From the IMG/VR virus record IMGVR_UViG_3300031951_000093, positions 1-64,000 of that record: a DNA stretch of 64,000 bases. One strand, written 5' to 3'. Positions 46,204 through 55,164 of this stretch are shown in pieces; the first letter of the stretch is position 1, and each line of letters starts with the position of its first letter. The notes beneath the pieces were generated by a model. The model saw nothing but the letters and a program-made list of their open reading frames with translations. It ran no database searches and was not told the DNA's origin. The stretch comes from a virus. A program made the translations under genes and the position numbers.

Positions 46204-46482
46204 ATGGCTCGCATCACCATTGCCACCATCAAGCCCGGAACTGTGATTGAAGTTGGTTATCGCGGCAAAAGCATGGGGCCTTCTGAGTTTCTTGGCTTCG
46301 GCACGGATGACGAAACCGCATCGTTTGCATCTTTAGCTCAACTCAGGTGCAATGTTGCAGATGAAGATGCTCACCGTGCGATCTTTCGAGACGTGAAAGA
46401 TGGGTCCACCTGGGCGGCTTATAGGCTCAACAAACGTTGGGTCGTGGGCACATCTGCGGATTACCTGCAGTTTTTTGCTTGA
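46204..46482 (+). CDS. hypothetical protein (92 aa), cassette gene
   Basis: A 92-aa beta-rich protein with ITIATIKPGTVIEVGYRGKS at the start. It lies between the seventh AGAGAT leader and the terminator at 46509. Function unknown. Confidence 0.5.
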   Translation: MARITIATIKPGTVIEVGYRGKSMGPSEFLGFGTDDETASFASLAQLRCNVADEDAHRAIFRDVKDGSTWAAYRLNKRWVVGTSADYLQFFA

Positions 46483-46508
46483 CTTATTTGTTTTGTGATA
46501 CGCATTGC

Positions 46509-46532
46509 TCCGGTCAATCCGGGGCTTTTTAA
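46509..46532 (+). terminator. intrinsic terminator before dcd
   Basis: CTCCGGTCAATCCGGGG with five T. It lies upstream of the dcd start, which is why the longer dcd frame from 46495 is rejected. Confidence 0.75.
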
Positions 46533-46560
46533 TGTAGGATACAGGCGTTGCATTCGCTCA

Positions 46561-47178
46561 GTGCTTAAAAACGATCGCTGGATCAGGGAGCAAGCCGCCC
46601 AAGGGATGATCGAGCCGTTCGCGCCGGAGCTGGTGCGGGAGGTGGAACTGGTGGAGCCCGGCCATGCTCCGTTTGGTCACAGGCAGCGCCCCGTCCTCTC
46701 CTACGGAACTGGCTCTTACGGCTACGACCTACGGCTCTCGCCGAGAGAGTTCCTGATCTTCCGGCATGTGCCGGGAACCGTCATGAATCCCAAGCGCTTC
46801 AATCCGGCGAACCTTGAGCCCGTTGACCTGCACCATGATGAGGATGGCGCGTATTTCATCCTGCCCGCTCACTCCTATGGGCTGGGTGTGGCGCTAGAAA
46901 GGCTGCGTGTGCCGTCCAATATCACGGTAATCTGCCTAGGAAAGAGCACCTACGCACGGCTGGGGATCATCACAAATATGACACCTGCTGAAGCTAGTTG
47001 GGAGGGGCATTTAACGCTTGAATTCTCTAACTCATCTGGCGCAGATTGTCGAGTTTACGCGGAGGAGGGCATCTGCCAACTTCTATTCTTTGAAGGTGAT
47101 CCGTGTGATACTACCTATCAAGATCGCAAGGGAAAATATCAGCACCAGCCTGAGCGCGTCATTATTGCAAGGGTCTAA
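46561..47178 (+). CDS. dcd: dCTP deaminase
   Basis: The 205-aa protein (GTG start) begins VLKNDRWIREQ, the normal N-terminus of the family. It has GSYGYDLRLS, ALERLRVPSNI, GKSTYARLGI and the catalytic TPAEASWEGHLTLEFSN segment with its Glu. It converts dCTP to dUTP (or dUMP), feeding dUMP to ThyX. A UTP-sensitive C-terminal tail QxQP-like end is present (KYQHQPER). Its stop overlaps the next start by one base. Confidence 0.93.
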   Translation: MLKNDRWIREQAAQGMIEPFAPELVREVELVEPGHAPFGHRQRPVLSYGTGSYGYDLRLSPREFLIFRHVPGTVMNPKRFNPANLEPVDLHHDEDGAYFILPAHSYGLGVALERLRVPSNITVICLGKSTYARLGIITNMTPAEASWEGHLTLEFSNSSGADCRVYAEEGICQLLFFEGDPCDTTYQDRKGKYQHQPERVIIARV

Positions 47179-47564
47179 TGCAACAAATCAAAATGAAGAA
47201 AGCAATCAACAAGCGTAAGATTGCTTCATCCGCCAGGCGTGATCCTGGTACGTTGATTCAATTTGGGGCATATATTTTCCCAATCAATGATATAGCAAGA
47301 ATTGAGGATAAAGTTAAAAAATTGTACGATCATGAATCGGATCAGCAGATAGGGTGGACATTTTCTGTCGTATTGAAAAATGGTGATATTTTATTGTGGG
47401 AAATTGACGAAAGAGACTATGACGACCAAGAAGCTTTGATGGATTATTATACTCAATCGAAGGAGTACGCCGAAGCATTACGAATTGCAACAATTCAGCT
47501 TGTGTGGGGATCAGACGTTACAATAGTGAGGCCCGAAGACACTATCCATGACGACTCCGTTTGA
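47178..47564 (+). CDS. hypothetical protein (128 aa), paralogue of the next gene
   Basis: A basic N-terminus is followed by FGAYIFPINDIARIE and a strand-rich domain with an acidic helix. The YxFPxxDIxR pattern recurs in the next gene. No family is recognised. Confidence 0.5.
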   Translation: MQQIKMKKAINKRKIASSARRDPGTLIQFGAYIFPINDIARIEDKVKKLYDHESDQQIGWTFSVVLKNGDILLWEIDERDYDDQEALMDYYTQSKEYAEALRIATIQLVWGSDVTIVRPEDTIHDDSV

Positions 47565-47856
47565 TTCTCTGGTCTCTGTTTATGGGGACATATTTCCGCT
47601 GAAGGATATTCAGCGCGTTGGGCCGTTGTATTGGGTGATAACAGAATCATGTCCGGCAGTTATTCAGTACGAAATCCATCTCTGCACTGGGGAGATTGCT
47701 GTGATTAGATACAATACAGGTCAATATATTAAAAATATGATGGACTGGAATCAAGTAGAACAAGGTCGTCAACAGATCATTGATGCACGCTGGCCAACGA
47801 TGCACAAAATTGTTATCCCGGATCCAGCGATAGAGAGGCAAGGTGATGACTGTTAA
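47548..47856 (+). CDS. hypothetical protein (102 aa), paralogue of the previous gene
   Basis: The 102-aa protein has YGDIFPLKDIQRVG and then a beta domain, matching the order of the preceding protein. The overlap of 17 bases suggests coupling. No family is recognised. Confidence 0.5.
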   Translation: MTTPFDSLVSVYGDIFPLKDIQRVGPLYWVITESCPAVIQYEIHLCTGEIAVIRYNTGQYIKNMMDWNQVEQGRQQIIDARWPTMHKIVIPDPAIERQGDDC

Positions 47857-48034
47857 ATCTATGCCAATCTGGCTTGAAGCCTACATAGCGGCAGAAAAAG
47901 AAAAATTTAATAAGTTTTCAAAAGCCATAAAGCCACGTACGAGAAAGTATTACTTGCTGAAAATTTCTTGTTCATTGATAGCTATTGGATCTAGCGATAG
48001 GGAGGCAAGGCGAGGTATTGAGACGAGCCAATAA
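47846..48034 (+). CDS. small basic protein (62 aa)
   Basis: A 62-aa Lys-rich helical protein, started by ATG at 47846 or GTG at 47843. It overlaps the preceding gene. Function unknown. Confidence 0.45.
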   Translation: MTVKSMPIWLEAYIAAEKEKFNKFSKAIKPRTRKYYLLKISCSLIAIGSSDREARRGIETSQ

Positions 48035-48072
48035 TGAAATGTCTTAATTCTTAACCACGACTCACTAACCCC

Positions 48073-48900
48073 ATGGGCGACTCAAGCGGCCTTCCCGCAA
48101 AAGCAGTCTTCATCCGACAGCTATCCGGTCCTTTAGCAAAAGAATGGAATGCCTGTAAACAAAGCGACAGCCTATGTTTATACTACGAAATTGATGGACT
48201 GCGACGCATTCTTCATGATTTATCCCACCCAGATGCGATCAACTACCGGGAGCTTGCTGGTGATCGTTATGTTCCACTTGGATCCATGCAATTTGTACCA
48301 TTTGGATCTGTTGAGTTTACGCAAGAATACTGTAAGCAAATGGGCATTGTTTTGCCTCCCAACTTTTCTTATGGTGTGCATCCTGGTCAACTGGATGAGT
48401 TTTTATTGCGCAGGGTAACAAGACATCCTTATGATGATGTTGCAAACGATAGATTCATTAAACCAGTCAAACTTAAGTTGTTTGATGCTGGAAAAAAGGC
48501 AGATATTACAAATAGTGCTTATCATATTAACCCAGATGTGTGGGCTTCAAAATTTGTACAGCTTGGGGCAGAATTTAGGTACTATATTCATAAAGGTAAA
48601 ATACTAGGATGGTGCCGATATGATGCTTTGAACGAAGACTACCCTGATCCTGATCATAAGCTAGTTGAAGCCATTGTAAGTAAAATTAACGCAACAAGCG
48701 ACGCAGTGCCTATCGCTTATTCTGTTGATATTGGGTACAGAGTAGACCTTGATCGCTATTGCCTGGTTGAGATGAATGATTTTTGGTCGCTTGGATGGTA
48801 TACCTATAAAGATTCGCAATCAAAGCCGATCACAGCAGAGCAATATGCTCAAGCGGTGGTTGATCGGTGGTTGCAGATCTCTACTCCATTAATCCCATGA
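48073..48900 (+). CDS. ATP-grasp fold protein (DUF4343-like)
   Basis: The 275-aa protein has an N-terminal half with no clear motif and an ATP-grasp-like C-terminal half: FIKPVKLKLFDAG, then E-F-R-Y-Y-I-H-K-G-K-I-L-G, and a final YSVDIGYRVDLDRYCLVEMNDFWS-type strand pair with the metal-binding Glu and Asn. ATP-grasp enzymes join a carboxylate to an amine or thiol, and phage members are uncharacterised. Substrate unknown. It ends in an ATGA overlap. Confidence 0.75.
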   Translation: MGDSSGLPAKAVFIRQLSGPLAKEWNACKQSDSLCLYYEIDGLRRILHDLSHPDAINYRELAGDRYVPLGSMQFVPFGSVEFTQEYCKQMGIVLPPNFSYGVHPGQLDEFLLRRVTRHPYDDVANDRFIKPVKLKLFDAGKKADITNSAYHINPDVWASKFVQLGAEFRYYIHKGKILGWCRYDALNEDYPDPDHKLVEAIVSKINATSDAVPIAYSVDIGYRVDLDRYCLVEMNDFWSLGWYTYKDSQSKPITAEQYAQAVVDRWLQISTPLIP

Positions 48901-49193
48901 ACATTCTTCACGTTTCCCGTCAGACCTACAGCGAAGTGGTGATCAGGCGTGTAGACTGCCCTACGTGCAAGCGCATTAGGTTTATGGTCATCACACATGC
49001 GCCATGGTATGATACAGACCGCACCTGTCTTCGATGCGGCGAACGATGGGACGTGGATGGCACCAGGGCCGATAGGCCATTTGAACGCGGATGGCGCAAA
49101 AAATCAATCCAAGCCGCCAAAGATCTTTACCGCAAGTATCATCCAAAAACAACTCACAACCGCAACTCAATTCATCAAGGACAAACAAAATGA
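48897..49193 (+). CDS. zinc-ribbon protein (98 aa)
   Basis: A 98-aa basic protein with VDCPTCKR (about residues 18-25) and CLRCGERW (about 47-54), a zinc ribbon. A helical basic tail follows. It is coupled by ATGA overlaps to both neighbours. DNA or RNA binding is plausible. Confidence 0.6.
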   Translation: MNILHVSRQTYSEVVIRRVDCPTCKRIRFMVITHAPWYDTDRTCLRCGERWDVDGTRADRPFERGWRKKSIQAAKDLYRKYHPKTTHNRNSIHQGQTK

Positions 49194-49432
49194 AACCATT
49201 TGACTATTATTCCAAGCCACAGACGTCATTTAAAAAGCATCGGGACAGGCATAACGAAGAATCATGCAGACTTCATCAGCAATTTATATCTGATCTTTAT
49301 GCTGAATTTGATGTCAGCGACCATCCCAAAAAAGGCGAGGTGTTTGGCCTTGCGTGGGAGTATGGACATGCGGGTGGACACGAGAATGTCTATAATTATT
49401 TTGTGGATTTAGTTGAACTTATTAAAGATTGA
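49190..49432 (+). CDS. hypothetical protein (80 aa)
   Basis: An 80-aa His-rich helical protein with a GHAGGHENVYNYFVDL end. The GHxxGxxEVxxYxxDLxxL-like end is one I recall from small uncharacterised phage proteins. ATG at 49190 overlaps the preceding stop. Confidence 0.55.
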   Translation: MKPFDYYSKPQTSFKKHRDRHNEESCRLHQQFISDLYAEFDVSDHPKKGEVFGLAWEYGHAGGHENVYNYFVDLVELIKD

Positions 49433-49434
49433 TC

Positions 49435-49731
49435 ATGCCATTCTTTGCCCCAAATCACGCTATCATTGAAGCTATTGAATATGACGGCACACCGCAATGC
49501 GCGAGCGAAATTGCTAAATGGGCCAAGCCTCAAATTGTTAGGCCGGGGATCTCAGTTAGCTTTGCCGATAGCAAGCTTTTTGTGCTTTATTTTGATCGCG
49601 CCCAGTCAATGACTGACGCGCGAGAGATTAGCAAGGGTGACTATATTGCTATTGAACATGGAAGGCCTATTGTAATTTCTGGCGAAGAATTCAAATCCGA
49701 ATACGAGCTTGTTCCTTTGCTGGATGATTGA
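49435..49731 (+). CDS. hypothetical protein (98 aa)
   Basis: A 98-aa beta-rich protein whose last part (ISKGDYIAIEHGRPIVISGEEFKSEYELV) follows the GDWI...F...Y pattern of a common unnamed phage family. It is the last gene before the terminase. Confidence 0.55.
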   Translation: MPFFAPNHAIIEAIEYDGTPQCASEIAKWAKPQIVRPGISVSFADSKLFVLYFDRAQSMTDAREISKGDYIAIEHGRPIVISGEEFKSEYELVPLLDD

Positions 49732-49734
49732 CTA

Positions 49735-49792
49735 AGAATCATAGCAATTAGGCCGCGATTAGTGCTACAATTAAGGCGTGTCTTAGGTCTTT
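49735..49792 (+). promoter_or_regulatory. putative terminase promoter
   Basis: GTGCTACAATTAAGGCG carries a TACAAT -10-like element about 20 bases before the start. No late motif and no TTGTTAC box is present, so the terminase may be controlled differently from the other late genes. Confidence 0.3.
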
Positions 49793-51445
49793 ATGAGTTC
49801 GTTTCCGCGCATAGACATGCTGTCAGTTGCCGCAAGGGATGCCTATGATGGCTTCTCCTTGCTTGGCGTGCTCGAAACACAACATCGAATAGAGACAGCA
49901 AGATCCGCTGAAGTTGAGCCTTATGCCGAATCGTTTAGGACGTATATTAAAACATCTTATCCAAGGTTTCCATTTACAAAGCACACAAATAGACTGATTG
50001 ATATTGCCCAGCGTGTTGCCGATGGTGATCTGCCTAGGCTTATGGTGGAACTCCCGCCTAGGCATTGGAAATCTACGATATTTTCTAGATTTTTGCCTGG
50101 TTATTGCATTAGAAGGTTTCCTGACCGTAGCGCTGGTATTTGTTGTCATACACAAGATCTTGCGACAGGATTTAGTGAGAATGCACGGGATTATTTTGTA
50201 GCATCTGGAGGGATCCTGCGGGCTTCCCTGCGTGGCAAGGAAGAGTGGGGACCCGATGATGGGATCGGGAGCTGCTGGACTGCTGGGGTCGGCAAGGGTA
50301 CGGGCAAACCGGGTCATTTTTTGTTTGTGGATGATCCGATCAAATCCAGGGAGCAGGCAGAATCAGCGGCATATCGGCGGCAGATTCACTCATGGTGGGA
50401 TTCGGTGCTGAGCACACGAGAGGAGCCTGGTAGCTCAATGGTGATTGTTCATACTAGATGGCATGAATATGATCTAATTGGCTACTTGCTGGAGAAGAAT
50501 TTAGAACTTGAAAAAGAAGGTCTTGAAACCGAATGTGAGCGCTGGCATGTTATATCGCTACCCATTGAAGCATTGCCCGCGAATGATATTAAGCCATTGC
50601 CTTCTAGTGTAACGAGAGAGATTGATTCAAGAAATGTTGGAGAACCGCTAGATCCCGATAGATTTGGTCAAAAGTTTATCAAAAGGAAGCGTGCAAACAC
50701 TCCTCCGAGGGACTGGGAGGCAATCTATCAGCAGAGGCCAAGCGCTGGCGCGGGTACCGTATTCTTCAAAGATCGCCTCGCCTTCTATAGCTGTGATCAC
50801 TGGAGAGGATTAGAAGGTGACCCAATCCTGCCACAACAATTTATCCGTAAGATTCTATCTGTAGATTGCACATTTGATGATACAGCAGGTAGCGATATGG
50901 TCGCTATGGGATTATATGGGCAGACTGAGCATGGCTTATGGAAGTTAGATCTTGTCAACGAAAGATTAGACTTTCCAAAGACCTTAAATATGATCAAAAC
51001 ACTTTACAAAAAGCATTATTTTAATGAGTTGTTGATTGAGAAGAAAGCTAATGGCGCTGGCATCATCAAGATGCTCGAATCTGAGCAGTCCCATGGCTTC
51101 CGGGTGGTTGCTGCTGGCGTCGGAGAGATGGGCTCGAAAGAGGGCCGGGCTAATGCTGCCAGTGTAGAAGTAAATAGCGGCCGCGTGCTGTTGCCAAGGT
51201 CAGCTCCGTGGACAAATGAGTGCATAGATCAGCTCACTAAGTTCCCATCTGGTGTACATGATGATATTGTGGATGAAGTAAGCCAGGTTGTGATTTATGT
51301 CACTGGAAGTGGGCCATTGAAGTTTGAAACCGTAAGTTGGGGATATGGCGTAGCAATGATACCAGGAAGTGGCGGAAATAGCCATGGAATAGGATATAAT
51401 CAAGCTGCCATGATTGGCGCTCAAAATGGAGTTTACAGCCGATGA
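49793..51445 (+). CDS. terL: terminase large subunit
   Basis: The 550-aa protein has an ATPase domain with a modified Walker A (LPPRHWKST, residues 87-95), Walker B FLFVDDP (Asp180-Asp181) and an SWWDSVLSTRE coupling segment. A C-terminal RuvC-like nuclease domain follows, with Asp358 in LSVDCTFDD and a final HDDIVDEVS. It drives genome packaging and cuts concatemers. It overlaps the sigma-factor gene by ATGA. The last 40 residues are Gly-rich and variable. Confidence 0.95.
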   Translation: MSSFPRIDMLSVAARDAYDGFSLLGVLETQHRIETARSAEVEPYAESFRTYIKTSYPRFPFTKHTNRLIDIAQRVADGDLPRLMVELPPRHWKSTIFSRFLPGYCIRRFPDRSAGICCHTQDLATGFSENARDYFVASGGILRASLRGKEEWGPDDGIGSCWTAGVGKGTGKPGHFLFVDDPIKSREQAESAAYRRQIHSWWDSVLSTREEPGSSMVIVHTRWHEYDLIGYLLEKNLELEKEGLETECERWHVISLPIEALPANDIKPLPSSVTREIDSRNVGEPLDPDRFGQKFIKRKRANTPPRDWEAIYQQRPSAGAGTVFFKDRLAFYSCDHWRGLEGDPILPQQFIRKILSVDCTFDDTAGSDMVAMGLYGQTEHGLWKLDLVNERLDFPKTLNMIKTLYKKHYFNELLIEKKANGAGIIKMLESEQSHGFRVVAAGVGEMGSKEGRANAASVEVNSGRVLLPRSAPWTNECIDQLTKFPSGVHDDIVDEVSQVVIYVTGSGPLKFETVSWGYGVAMIPGSGGNSHGIGYNQAAMIGAQNGVYSR

Positions 51446-52332
51446 ATCGCCAGTCAACGCAAACACCTAAGGCTGTTGGTGCTCGAAGCACTAAAGTTCG
51501 AGCGGTTAATCATGAAAAGACCGAAGTCAAGACCAAGATTGGATCGCCAACAGAATATAGCGAACAGCTTGCGATAGACAATATCAAGCTAGCACAGAAA
51601 CACGCTCATGTGATGTCAATACGAACAAAGATGCCCTATGAAGACTTATATCAAGTTGCGTTGATTGGCCTGATTAAGGCTTGTCGTAAATATGATCCAT
51701 CCAAGGTTAATCCTGACAATGGCAAGCCATATAAGCTAAGCACAATTGCCGTGCCATTTATTGATGGTGCGATGTATCAATACCTAAGGGATCGTGGCCA
51801 TAGCACAGGCGTCAAGTTTCCTGACCGATGGAGAGATAAGGCTAGTATTGTCCGTAAGATGTCTGCGAATGGATCCTGTGTTGAAGATATTGCAACCGCA
51901 ACTAACTTACGAGCTGATGAAGTAAATGAAATCCTAACAGCACAAAGCGCACCAGTTGCGCTAGATCCAGAAATCAAGCTGTATTCAAATAGCATTGATG
52001 ATAGCGAATATGAAGACTTTTATGAGCTGATACAAGCGCTAGCAATCGTAGATCGAGCACATGCCGCAATATCAACAATTGATCAAGGATTGCTGGAAGC
52101 AGCATGGAATCATCAGCGCCGTAGGCAGATTGCAACCGGGCCATTTTTTCAATTTATGCAACGCGCCAAGAAGGTGTTGTCTGGTGTTTCGATTGTAATT
52201 GAAAAGCAAATTGATTTGTCTATTGAAGTCAAAACAGAAGAAAACCTGACGCCCATGTCATCAGGCAGGCGCAGGGTATCAGATCCGAAAGAAATAATAG
52301 ATACTGTAATGAGCCAGCTAGACCTATTTTAA
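51442..52332 (+). CDS. phage sigma-70 family factor
   Basis: The 296-aa protein has sigma region 2 at about residues 45-120: NIKLAQKHAHVMS, then YEDLYQVALIGLIKACRKYDPSK and the region 2.3-2.4 segment STIAVPFIDGAMYQYLRDRG. A helix-turn-helix like region 3 (about 125-170) follows. The C-terminal half has no clear region 4. It is coupled to terL and lies right before the portal, so it is a late-region gene. It may direct host polymerase to phage promoters, perhaps the CGGGAAAACTA motif. Confidence 0.75.
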   Translation: MNRQSTQTPKAVGARSTKVRAVNHEKTEVKTKIGSPTEYSEQLAIDNIKLAQKHAHVMSIRTKMPYEDLYQVALIGLIKACRKYDPSKVNPDNGKPYKLSTIAVPFIDGAMYQYLRDRGHSTGVKFPDRWRDKASIVRKMSANGSCVEDIATATNLRADEVNEILTAQSAPVALDPEIKLYSNSIDDSEYEDFYELIQALAIVDRAHAAISTIDQGLLEAAWNHQRRRQIATGPFFQFMQRAKKVLSGVSIVIEKQIDLSIEVKTEENLTPMSSGRRRVSDPKEIIDTVMSQLDLF

Positions 52333-52339
52333 CTCTTAA

Positions 52340-52350
52340 CGGGAAAACTA
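52340..52350 (+). promoter_or_regulatory. late motif copy (CGGGAAAACTA)
   Basis: Perfect copy directly after the sigma-factor stop and 35 bases before the portal GTG. Confidence 0.6.
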
Positions 52351-52374
52351 GCCTAGCATATATGGTAGATAACG

Positions 52375-53916
52375 GTGCAGCAAAGACTTTCACATCCTAC
52401 GAGCAATGGTAAGCTGCCATCATTCCGCCATCCTAGGCTAGAAGAAGTCATAGATGATTTGGATCTTGTTTATGATTGTTGGGAGCAACTGCGCACAAAG
52501 GATCAACAAAAACGCTATCTAATCAGGGAGCAAGCTGAGCCGCTTGTGGCCTATCGTGGCAGGCTAGAACGTGCATCATATCCGTCATACTTTAGGGACG
52601 GAATTGATGCCTTTGCTGGTGAATTAAGTCGATTTGAGTTGCGTAATCCACCGAAAACTTTGCTTGCTAGTCAAAATGATATTGATGGTAAAGGCACAAG
52701 CCTAAAAGCCTGGTTTATGGCTGCTGATGCGTTGCTGATGCGTGATAATGGCTGCCTGCTGATGGTGGATAAGGAAAAAAGCACAAACAGAACAAGAGGA
52801 GATGATATTGCAAATGGCAATAGGCCATTCTTTTCTTATGCTGAGCGCCGTAATGTATTGAACTGGCGTACAGCAAAAGATAATGGCAGGGAGGTTATAT
52901 CTGCTGTAACAATTCTTGAATGGCATGAAGAAGCGGATGGTGAATATGGGGTTAAGTTAGTGCCGCATTATCGCGTTATGCAAGGTGGTGATTGGAAGCT
53001 GCTAAAGATTGTAGGCGAATCAAGTGATCGCGGTGGATTGCGCAATAAGGCAACACAAACAGTAGAAGAGGTAGATCAAGGAGAATTCATTGGTTATCAA
53101 AAGCAAAAGCTAAAGTATCCTCCCGTGAAATGGTATAATAATCCAAGAGATGGCATAGGTGAAGGTGCGCCGATGTTGCTTTCGACTGCTAAATTAACAC
53201 TAGATTGGTATAGAAGTTATAGCGATTTGAAAGAGTTATTGCATAAGTGTGCGATGCCTATTCCAGTGCTGAAAGATTCTAATCGGCAGATGATACCAGG
53301 GCCAGATGGTACTCCAATGCCAGCACCTATTGTACTGGGTCCAAATCAAATCATGCAGATTTTTGATAAAGATGGTAGCTTTTCTTTCGCCGAGCCAAGC
53401 GGTAGCAGCTTGGATAAGCACATGCAAGTGCTAAAAGAATTAGAAGCAAATATCGACCGTAGCTTGCTTAATTTTGTGCTCAGTGGTAGTAGCAATCGAA
53501 CCGCAACAGAAGTTGAACTGCAAAGCGCAAGCATTCAAGCAAACCTAACAAGCTTATCAGAATCCAAAGAATCTGCAATGCAATCATTGTATGAGCTATG
53601 GGCAAAGTTCACGGGTGAACAAATACCTAATGATGCCGGTCTTGATATGAAGGCATCCATCACAGAGAAAGAAGTTGATAATGATACGCTAACTATGTGC
53701 AGTGGATTATACGATAAGGGTCTGATGATGCGCGAAACGTTCCTTGCGCTGGCGCAGCGCCGTGGGCTGCTCAGGCCCAAGGTAGACGCGAAGAAAGAGG
53801 CTGCACTGCTTGCAGTTGAAGATGAAAAAAATAACGCACTGCTAAATCCTCCTGCTCCATCGCCCAATGATCTGGCGGGCGATAATGTAGACGCGCAGGG
53901 GCTGCCTATTCAATAA
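52375..53916 (+). CDS. portal protein (DUF4055-like)
   Basis: The 513-aa protein (GTG start) has the plan of DUF4055-type portals: YxGRLERASYPSYFRDGIDAF near residue 60, a KWYNNPRDGIGEGAPMLLSTA segment (portal wing) at 250-270, and a conserved NRTATEVELQSASIQANL-type helix near 385-400. It forms the dodecameric channel for DNA. An ATG at 52361 opens only a 16-codon frame out of phase. Pro-rich C-terminus. Confidence 0.85.
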   Translation: MQQRLSHPTSNGKLPSFRHPRLEEVIDDLDLVYDCWEQLRTKDQQKRYLIREQAEPLVAYRGRLERASYPSYFRDGIDAFAGELSRFELRNPPKTLLASQNDIDGKGTSLKAWFMAADALLMRDNGCLLMVDKEKSTNRTRGDDIANGNRPFFSYAERRNVLNWRTAKDNGREVISAVTILEWHEEADGEYGVKLVPHYRVMQGGDWKLLKIVGESSDRGGLRNKATQTVEEVDQGEFIGYQKQKLKYPPVKWYNNPRDGIGEGAPMLLSTAKLTLDWYRSYSDLKELLHKCAMPIPVLKDSNRQMIPGPDGTPMPAPIVLGPNQIMQIFDKDGSFSFAEPSGSSLDKHMQVLKELEANIDRSLLNFVLSGSSNRTATEVELQSASIQANLTSLSESKESAMQSLYELWAKFTGEQIPNDAGLDMKASITEKEVDNDTLTMCSGLYDKGLMMRETFLALAQRRGLLRPKVDAKKEAALLAVEDEKNNALLNPPAPSPNDLAGDNVDAQGLPIQ

Positions 53917-53919
53917 TTG

Positions 53920-53930
53920 CGGGAAAAATA
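53920..53930 (+). promoter_or_regulatory. late motif copy (CGGGAAAAATA)
   Basis: A one-base variant lying 35 bases before the ATG at 53955, the same spacing as for the portal. Confidence 0.55.
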
Positions 53931-53954
53931 TAATGATTCTAAGTTAAGACTGTA

Positions 53955-55109
53955 ATGGCTCGCGGCGGCAGATCAGGCAAAAAGCGGACCCAATACGTCC
54001 GCGACGCGCAGGGGCAGTTCGCCTCAACACCAGGCGGTGGCAAAAAGGCCACACCTAGCGCCGTCAGGAAAGCCGCTAAGGCCGCTACGCTGAAGGGCGG
54101 CACACTAGCAGCCAGAACATCCCTGAGGAAGTCCAGGGCCAAGCTCAAGGGCATCGACAAGGCGGATCCAACCCTTCAAACTTCACTATCAAAACGTGCA
54201 CAGAAAGGTGCCGTAACTCGTGGCAGCAAAAATCTAACCAAGACGATTAAGTCAAGCCGAACACGACTGATTGGTGCTAAGCCTAACGCAAATACAATCA
54301 AGAAAAAGCGGCCAGCTTCGATGGCTCACGTCTTGAAAGATGTGACTCGTTCAATGTCGCCAGATGATGCGCAACGTGTACTAGGGAAGAAGCCACTTGC
54401 AAAGCGAAAAATCAACGCAACCGTTAAGACGAGCACAATTAAGAAGAAGCGCAGTCCTATACTTGAAGCTAAACCATTACAAAAGCCAGCGGCTGAACGT
54501 CCGGGCTCGATGACTTCTATCTTGAAAAATACGCTACGCACACTAGCTCAAGCTGATGCGCAACGCATAAGAGAAATTGAATCAATTACAGGGCAAAAAA
54601 TTAAGCCAATTAAGCAGCGTGCTGCCGCTATTGCCGCTGGAGATCGCGTCAGGAGCACGGTCAAGGGCGGCAAGGTTGCGGATACCCTGCGGGCGGGTCT
54701 TCGTGAGCTGGCGCAGAGCGATGCCAGGACCATGCGGGAAATGTCAAAGATTGTGAAGGATGCGACGCCTAGGGTGGGCGGAGCGAAGGGAGAGAATAGT
54801 ATCAAAGAACTCGCGAAGCCTAAATTGAAACGCGAACCAAAAACAAAATCTGACATAATAAAACAAACTCGAAGAATTATTGAAAAAGCAAGTGCACGAA
54901 AAGAGAAATCCATGTATTCATACGTTATATTCAAGAACGAAAAACGAATTAAAAATGCTACAAAGATTAGAGAAGCAATATTCAACCCACCAAAGCAAAA
55001 AAAACAAAGACAAAAGCGGGATCCATCGCGCCCTACTAGCAAACAGCTTGCAATACGAAGATGGCATGCATCTATGGATGCATGGAATAGAGCCCAAAGA
55101 ATGATCTAA
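53955..55109 (+). CDS. basic DNA-binding-like protein with RDxxGxFASTPGGG module, paralogue 1
   Basis: The 384-aa protein is highly basic. Its first about 100 residues (RTQYVRDAQGQFASTPGGG, AVRKAAKAATLKGGTLAARTSL, SLSKRAQKGAVTRG) are shared with the proteins at 60983 and 61901. The rest has two repeats of a LRxLAQxDAxxxREx segment (about 195-212 and 240-257) and Lys-rich ends. The composition is histone H1-like. It may be an internal head protein that condenses or enters with the DNA. Lies between portal and head morphogenesis genes. Confidence 0.65.
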   Translation: MARGGRSGKKRTQYVRDAQGQFASTPGGGKKATPSAVRKAAKAATLKGGTLAARTSLRKSRAKLKGIDKADPTLQTSLSKRAQKGAVTRGSKNLTKTIKSSRTRLIGAKPNANTIKKKRPASMAHVLKDVTRSMSPDDAQRVLGKKPLAKRKINATVKTSTIKKKRSPILEAKPLQKPAAERPGSMTSILKNTLRTLAQADAQRIREIESITGQKIKPIKQRAAAIAAGDRVRSTVKGGKVADTLRAGLRELAQSDARTMREMSKIVKDATPRVGGAKGENSIKELAKPKLKREPKTKSDIIKQTRRIIEKASARKEKSMYSYVIFKNEKRIKNATKIREAIFNPPKQKKQRQKRDPSRPTSKQLAIRRWHASMDAWNRAQRMI

Positions 55110-55117
55110 AAAGCAAA

Positions 55118-55138
55118 AAGCCCGGCTAATCCGGGCCA
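55118..55138 (-). terminator. intrinsic terminator of the 55165 minus-strand gene
   Basis: On the minus strand GCCCGGATTAGCCGGGC is followed by TTTTTGCTTTTT. Read on the plus strand it has no T run. Confidence 0.75.
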
Positions 55139-55164
55139 TTGCTGTTGATTGAGCCTGGCGATAA

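Noticed and set aside
46495-46560. Longer dCTP deaminase from 46495
   Set aside because: The extension reads through an intrinsic terminator, while the GTG at 46561 matches the family N-terminus.
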